This document shows, piece after piece, positions 59,893 to 64,000 of a stretch of 64,000 nt of DNA. The DNA is taken from NCBI RefSeq assembly GCF_016907755.1, contig NZ_JAFBCN010000001.1:4278001-4342000 (forward strand), given 5' to 3'. Under the pieces are notes generated by a model, which saw only the letters and a program-made list of their open reading frames with translations, ran no database searches and was not told the origin of the DNA. This DNA comes from Cellulosimicrobium cellulans. Lineage in GTDB: Bacteria > Actinomycetota > Actinomycetes > Actinomycetales > Cellulomonadaceae. The translations under genes were made by a program, and so were the position numbers. How positions within the stretch are numbered: the stretch's first letter is position 1; every line of letters starts with the position of its first letter.

Positions 59893-61666
59893 ACTCGGCG
59901 AGCAGCTCGCCGATCTCGGTGGCGTCGACCTTCTTCTGGAGGCGGTCGCGCAGGATCCGCGGCCCGGGGATGTCGAGCTCCTCGCCGTCGCGCAGGGCGC
60001 TCACCGCGGCGAGCAGCTTGCGGACGTCGTAGGTGCTGTTGAAGACCTCGGGGACGCCGCGCTCCAGGTCGAGGAGCTGGTAGGCCGCCTCCATGCCGGT
60101 GCGCACGGAGTACTCGGTGGTGAAGATCGTGTCCCGCGTCGTCTCGGCGAACTGGCCGATGAACGCGAAGTTCTTCGCGCCGTCGGGCACGACCTGCGGC
60201 CGGTCGCCCGCGTGCCGGGGCATGAAGAACGCCGTGACGTACGGCATCATCACGGGCACGCAGCTCGCGGCCTCGGCGGCGAGGGTCGGGATGTCGGCCT
60301 CGGGCACACCGAGGTGGTAGAGCCACTCCTGCGTGATCTCCTCGCCCGTGCACTCCTGGAGGGGCTTCTTCACGTAGTCGCCGGGCGTGTCCACGAACAG
60401 CCCGTAGACCCACACGACGATCTCGTCCGGCGACTGCGCCTTGAAGTGCGGCTGCCGGTTGACGGTCCAGCTCATGAGCCAGGACGAGTCGCGCGCGGTG
60501 ACGATGCCGCCCGTGACGACCTTGCCGCTGAACGGGTCGCGCTTGCAGATGCGCTCGATGTACTCCGGGATGCGCCGGTCGAGCGTCGTGACGGTGGCGG
60601 ACTGCCACTTGGTGCGCGGGATGTCGGTGCTGAACACGTCGGGTCGCCCGAACGCCGGGTCCTTGGCGGCGACGCGCCGCCACAGGTCCCACGCGGGCGC
60701 CGGTCCCGTGTCCAGGCGGGCGGGGGTGTGCTGGTCGCCGTTGTCGGAGTTCTCCGTGAGCGACCCGATGGTCGCGATGACGAGGTCGTCCTCGCCGAGG
60801 TCGACCGTCTGCTCGACAGCGCCCCCGCCGGTCTCGTGGCCTGCCCCGTGGTCGAGCAGGTGCAGCCGCGTCGCGACCTTGCGGTCCGGCGCGAGCTCGA
60901 AGTCGACGTCGGTGACCTCGACGTGGAACCGGAACGTCACGCCCTGGTCCATGAGCCAGCGCGTCAGCGGCAGCACCATCGACTCGTACTGGTTGTACTT
61001 GGTGAACTTCAGCGCCGAGAGGTCGGGCAGGCCGCCGACGTGGTGGATGAACCGGTGCAGGTACAGCTTGAACTCGAGCGCGCTGTGCCACTCCTGGAAC
61101 GCGAACATCGTGCGCCAGTACAGCCAGAACTGGCTGTCGAGGAAGTGCTTCGACATCACCTCCTCGATCGACTTCCCCTCCATGTCCTCGCGCCGCGCGA
61201 GGAAGATCTTGGTGATCTCCTTCTGCGCCTTCTCGTCGAGGCGGAACAGGTTGTCGAACCGCGCGTCCTTGCCGCGGTCCTCCGTGACGCGCTGGAGAGA
61301 GAAGTTCGGGTCGTCCTTGTTGAGCCAGTAGAACTCGTCGAGGACCGAGACCCCCTCGGTCTCGATCGACGGCACGGAGCGGAACAGGTCCCACAGGCAC
61401 TCCATGTGGTCCTCGAGCTCGCGCCCGCCGCGGATGACGAACCCGCGCCGCGGCTCCTTGATGCCGTCGAGCGCACCACCGGGGAGCTTGAGCCGCTCGT
61501 AGACGGTGATCTTCTCCCCGGGGACCTGCCCGTCACGGACGAGGAAGCCCGCCGCCGAGAGCGAGGCGAGCCCCGCCCCCACGAGATGGACGGACCCGAT
61601 CCGGTCCGTCCGCTCGGGCCTGCGCGGCCGCGCGAACGCCTCGTAGTTGCCGCTCGAGTAGTACAT
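59867..61666 (-). CDS. ohyA: Oleate hydratase
   Basis: 599-residue FAD-dependent fatty-acid hydratase (10-linoleic acid hydratase/MCRA family) that adds water to cis-9 unsaturated fatty acids, often as detoxification. The FAD motif is HLVGAGLASLSAAGFLVRDG; other family segments are PGGALDGIKEPRRGFVIRGG, FAFQEWHSALEFKLYLHRF, TGGIVTARDSSWLMSWTVNR and FAETTRDTIFTTEYSVRTGM. The ATG (MYYSSGNYEAFA) fits the family start and has GAGGGAGTGG upstream. Not in an operon. Confidence 0.95.
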   Translation of the reverse strand: MYYSSGNYEAFARPRRPERTDRIGSVHLVGAGLASLSAAGFLVRDGQVPGEKITVYERLKLPGGALDGIKEPRRGFVIRGGRELEDHMECLWDLFRSVPSIETEGVSVLDEFYWLNKDDPNFSLQRVTEDRGKDARFDNLFRLDEKAQKEITKIFLARREDMEGKSIEEVMSKHFLDSQFWLYWRTMFAFQEWHSALEFKLYLHRFIHHVGGLPDLSALKFTKYNQYESMVLPLTRWLMDQGVTFRFHVEVTDVDFELAPDRKVATRLHLLDHGAGHETGGGAVEQTVDLGEDDLVIATIGSLTENSDNGDQHTPARLDTGPAPAWDLWRRVAAKDPAFGRPDVFSTDIPRTKWQSATVTTLDRRIPEYIERICKRDPFSGKVVTGGIVTARDSSWLMSWTVNRQPHFKAQSPDEIVVWVYGLFVDTPGDYVKKPLQECTGEEITQEWLYHLGVPEADIPTLAAEAASCVPVMMPYVTAFFMPRHAGDRPQVVPDGAKNFAFIGQFAETTRDTIFTTEYSVRTGMEAAYQLLDLERGVPEVFNSTYDVRKLLAAVSALRDGEELDIPGPRILRDRLQKKVDATEIGELLAEFSLLSHDE

Positions 61667-61818
61667 GCCACTCCCTCTCACCGCCGACGACAGGAAAGGA
61701 GCGCCGCCCACGGTGGCGCTCCCCTGCCATGCTCACGCCGGGCACGAGCGACCGCACCTCGGTGCACGAACGTGCAGCGCACGGGCAAGGCCGGGGCGGG
61801 TCGGGACACGAGCAGGGC

Positions 61819-62316
61819 ATGGAGACGACGTCGCCCCGCCGCCCGCGCCCGTCCCGGACGACGGCGGTGTTCGCCCTGGCCGGCCTGCTCGCCGTCTCGA
61901 CGGGGGCGGCCGCGTGCGCGCCCGCGGGCGTGGCGTCGCCGGTCGCCGGGCTGTCGGACGCGCGGGACCGGTGGGCGGCGGCGGGGTACGACGACTACGC
62001 GTTCACGCTCACGTCGTCGTGCGGCGAGCGGAACCTCATCGGGGACTTCGACGTCGAGGTCGTGGGCGGCGAGGTGGTCGCGGTCTCGGCGAGCCTCGCG
62101 CACCTGGAGACGACCCCGGAGTCGTACGTCGAGAGCGGTGGCCGCACGATCGACGGGTTCCTCGACCTCGTCGACGAGCGCCACGACGACGTCACCGACG
62201 TCGCGTTCGACGGCGAGCTGGGCTACCCGACGTCGCTCACGCTCGACCCGATGCCGCGCGCGATCGACGACGAGGAGTGCTACGCGATCACGGACGTGCA
62301 CCCCGCGCGCGGCTGA
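61819..62316 (+). CDS. DUF6174-like predicted lipoprotein
   Basis: 165 residues. An N-terminal signal (TTAVFALAGLLAVSTGAAAC) ends in Cys near residue 33 with Ala at -3 to -1, a weak but possible lipobox. The mature part has the pattern of DUF6174 proteins: WAAAGYDDYAFTLTSSCGER, VEVVGGEVVAVS, GFLDLVDERHDDVTDVAFD and LGYPTSLTLDP. Function unknown. It diverges from ohyA and is convergent with the FAD/Fe-S gene. The ATG with GAGCAGGG upstream was chosen over a longer start at 61729. Confidence 0.75.
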   Translation: METTSPRRPRPSRTTAVFALAGLLAVSTGAAACAPAGVASPVAGLSDARDRWAAAGYDDYAFTLTSSCGERNLIGDFDVEVVGGEVVAVSASLAHLETTPESYVESGGRTIDGFLDLVDERHDDVTDVAFDGELGYPTSLTLDPMPRAIDDEECYAITDVHPARG

Positions 62317-62328
62317 CGGCCGCCCACC

Positions 62329-62365
62329 CGGGCGACCGCGCGCCGTCGGGCACGCCGGTCGCCCG
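62329..62365. terminator. Putative bidirectional terminator
   Basis: Arms CGGGCGACCG (62329-62338) and CGGTCGCCCG (62356-62365) pair perfectly around 17 bases, between the convergent DUF6174-like and FAD/Fe-S genes. The loop is long for a terminator. Confidence 0.5.
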
Positions 62366-62371
62366 CGACGA

Positions 62372-64000
62372 TCAGAGCCGCTCGGCGAGCAGCTCGACGA
62401 GAGCCTTGCCCTGCACGCCGGCGAGGTCGTCGGCCTGGGTGCGGCACGAGAACCCGTCCGCGAGGTAGACGTCGCCCGGGGCGGCGTCGCGCAGCGCGGG
62501 CAGCAGCGCGTTCTCCGCGACCGCGACCGACGTCTCGTAGTGGCCCTTCTGCATGCCGAAGTTGCCCGCGAGCCCGCAGCAGCCGGCGAGGACCTTGATC
62601 GTCGCGCCCGCGTCGCGCAGCAGCCGCTCGTCCGCGGCGAAGCCCATCACCGAGTGCTGGTGGCAGTGCGGCTGCACGACGGCGGTCACGTCCGACAGGT
62701 CGGGCACGCGCCACCCGGACTCGCGGCCGGGCGCGGTGTCGACCGACGTGAGGAGCTCGGCGAGCGTCCGCGTCGCGGCGGACACGGCCTGGGCGCGCGG
62801 GTCGTCGGGGAACAGGTCCACGAGGTCGGAGCGCAGCACGGCCGTGCACGACGGCTCGAGCCCCATGATCGGGATGCCGTTCACGGCGTACGGGCCGAGC
62901 ACGGACAGCAGGTTCTCCAGGCGCTTGCGCGCGCCGTCGAGCTGGCCCGTGCTGATCCACGTGAGGCCGCAGCACGCCTGCTCGTCGGGCACGACGACGT
63001 CGTACCCCGCCGCGGTGAGCACCTTCACGGCGGCCTGCGGCACGCCCGGCGACATGTTGTCGCTGAACGAGTCCGTCCACAGCACGACCTTGGGGCGCTC
63101 GTCGCGCACGGGGTGGCCGGGCCGCTCGCCGATGTGCAGCCCGGGGACGCCCTGGGTCGCGCCGCCGCGCTTCCACCACGTGCGGAAGGGCACCTCGGCG
63201 AACGTGGTCATCGAGCGGCGCGTGTCCATGCCGCCCGCCCAGAGGACCGTCTTCGCCAGCGGCCGGAACCCGAGCAGCTTGTTGGCCAGGCGGGGCATCC
63301 CCGTCGCGAGCCGCGCCCAGACCGGCAGCCAGCCGAGCGAGTAGTGGTCGACGGGTCGCAGCTTGCCGCGGTACGTACGGTAGAGGACCTCGGACTTGTA
63401 CTGCGCCATGTCGACGCCCGCGGGGCAGTCGCTCGAGCACGCCTTGCAGGACAGGCACAGGTCGAGCGAGTCGCGCACCTCCGGCGCCGCGAGGCCGCCC
63501 ACGAGCGTGCCGTTCACGGCCTCCTGGAGCACGCGGGCGCGGGCGCGCGTGACGTCCTTCTCGTCCTTGGTCGCCTGGTACGACGGGCACATGAACCCGC
63601 CCGCGGCGGTGTTGTCCGCGCGGCACTTGCCGACGCCGACGCAGCGGTGCACGGCCTGCGTCATGTCGCCGTGGTCGTGCGCGAACGAGAAGCCCTGGTA
63701 GCCGGCGCGGCGCGAGATCTTCGTGACCTTCGCGGGCGCTGCCGTGCTCGTCCCGGGCGTGCCCGGCGCGCCGACCTTCGACAGCAGCGGGTGCGCGTGC
63801 GGGCGCCGCAGGTCGTCGTCGACCGCGCTCGGGCGCACGACGACACCCGGGTTCATGACGTCCTGCGGGTCGAACAGCGCCTTGAAGCGCTCCATGAGCG
63901 CGATCGCCTCGGGGCTGTACATGACCGGGAGCAGCTCCGAGCGCGCGCGCCCGTCGCCGTGCTCGCCCGAGAGCGAGCCGCCGTACTTCGCGACGAGCTC
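62372..64000 (-). CDS. FAD-linked oxidase/(Fe-S) fusion, D-lactate/D-2-hydroxyacid dehydrogenase type (5' end beyond window)
   Basis: Only the last 542 residues are inside; the gene continues past the right edge. The visible start of the fragment, YGGSLSGEHGDGRARSELLP, is the C-terminal part of a GlcD-like FAD domain. A GlcF-like part follows: iron-sulfur motifs RCVGVGKC...MCP and DLCLSCKACSSDCPAG (two 4Fe-4S clusters), then CCG domains with ACCGLTWISTGQ, VVQPHCHQHSV and AGCCGLAGNFGM. Such one-chain proteins oxidise D-lactate or D-2-hydroxyglutarate and pass electrons to quinones or electron-transfer flavoprotein. Substrate not readable from sequence. Confidence 0.9.
   Translation of the reverse strand, partial: ELVAKYGGSLSGEHGDGRARSELLPVMYSPEAIALMERFKALFDPQDVMNPGVVVRPSAVDDDLRRPHAHPLLSKVGAPGTPGTSTAAPAKVTKISRRAGYQGFSFAHDHGDMTQAVHRCVGVGKCRADNTAAGGFMCPSYQATKDEKDVTRARARVLQEAVNGTLVGGLAAPEVRDSLDLCLSCKACSSDCPAGVDMAQYKSEVLYRTYRGKLRPVDHYSLGWLPVWARLATGMPRLANKLLGFRPLAKTVLWAGGMDTRRSMTTFAEVPFRTWWKRGGATQGVPGLHIGERPGHPVRDERPKVVLWTDSFSDNMSPGVPQAAVKVLTAAGYDVVVPDEQACCGLTWISTGQLDGARKRLENLLSVLGPYAVNGIPIMGLEPSCTAVLRSDLVDLFPDDPRAQAVSAATRTLAELLTSVDTAPGRESGWRVPDLSDVTAVVQPHCHQHSVMGFAADERLLRDAGATIKVLAGCCGLAGNFGMQKGHYETSVAVAENALLPALRDAAPGDVYLADGFSCRTQADDLAGVQGKALVELLAERL

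Overview
The window is high-GC actinobacterial DNA, most likely from the order Micrococcales and near Cellulosimicrobium or Cellulomonas. The assignment rests on gene content and synteny, not a database search: SenX3/PhoU with a PhoP-type direct repeat, mycothiol (mshA), Lsr2, F420 genes (fbiA, fbiD, a deazaflavin-dependent reductase), the dacB-metalloprotease-tilS-hpt-ftsH-fol-pan-nad order, and an rRNA operon with no tRNA in its spacer.

Layout. 0-3.6 kb: phosphate signalling (senX3 cut by the left edge, phoU), gpmA and a deazaflavin-dependent reductase. 3.7-26.6 kb: a long minus-strand run, transcribed from the metalloprotease down to mshA. It covers tRNA-Ile lysidine synthesis, purine salvage, FtsH, folate (folE, folP, a very long folB-folK fusion), DUF3180, two PH-domain membrane proteins, pantothenate (a DUF2520 protein, panC, panD), NAD (nadB, nadC), lysS, lsr2, a lactonase and mshA. 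Many neighbours overlap by 1-4 bases. 26.7-29.5 kb: a vapBC toxin-antitoxin pair sits against the grain between the metalloprotease and dacB; ppa diverges from dacB. 29.6-36.3 kb: a cell-surface block with two secreted proteins carrying putative cell-wall-binding type 2 repeats (one also an RCC1-like propeller) and an NlpC/P60 hydrolase. 36.7-42.2 kb: metY-metX, a maleylpyruvate-isomerase-like protein, a medium-chain reductase and an alpha/beta hydrolase. 42.3-48.2 kb: one complete rRNA operon on the minus strand, with its leader, a 23S processing stem and a strong terminator. 48.2-64 kb: accessory and metabolic genes: a WYL regulator divergent from a DrrAB-like ABC exporter, a one-cysteine racemase homologue, a putative nuclease-fold/RAMA protein, fbiA-fbiD, a lipoprotein, a nitroreductase, an aldo/keto reductase with a divergent MocR regulator, oleate hydratase, a second lipoprotein and a truncated FAD/Fe-S oxidoreductase.

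The least ordinary signals are: (1) a dispersed intergenic repeat of GAGGTAGA/TCTACCTC units spaced 20-21 bp, seen at three loci and twice as two reverse plus two forward units; (2) the pair of surface proteins built from triplet cell-wall-binding modules, each third repeat carrying a conserved cysteine pair; (3) a hairpin-forming segment inserted in frame in fbiD; (4) a putative nuclease plus RAMA protein with no restriction genes nearby; (5) a FolB-FolK fusion with disordered regions of about 300 residues between and after the enzymes. None of these is proved to be a new system from sequence alone. No CRISPR array, prophage, insertion sequence or tRNA gene was found.
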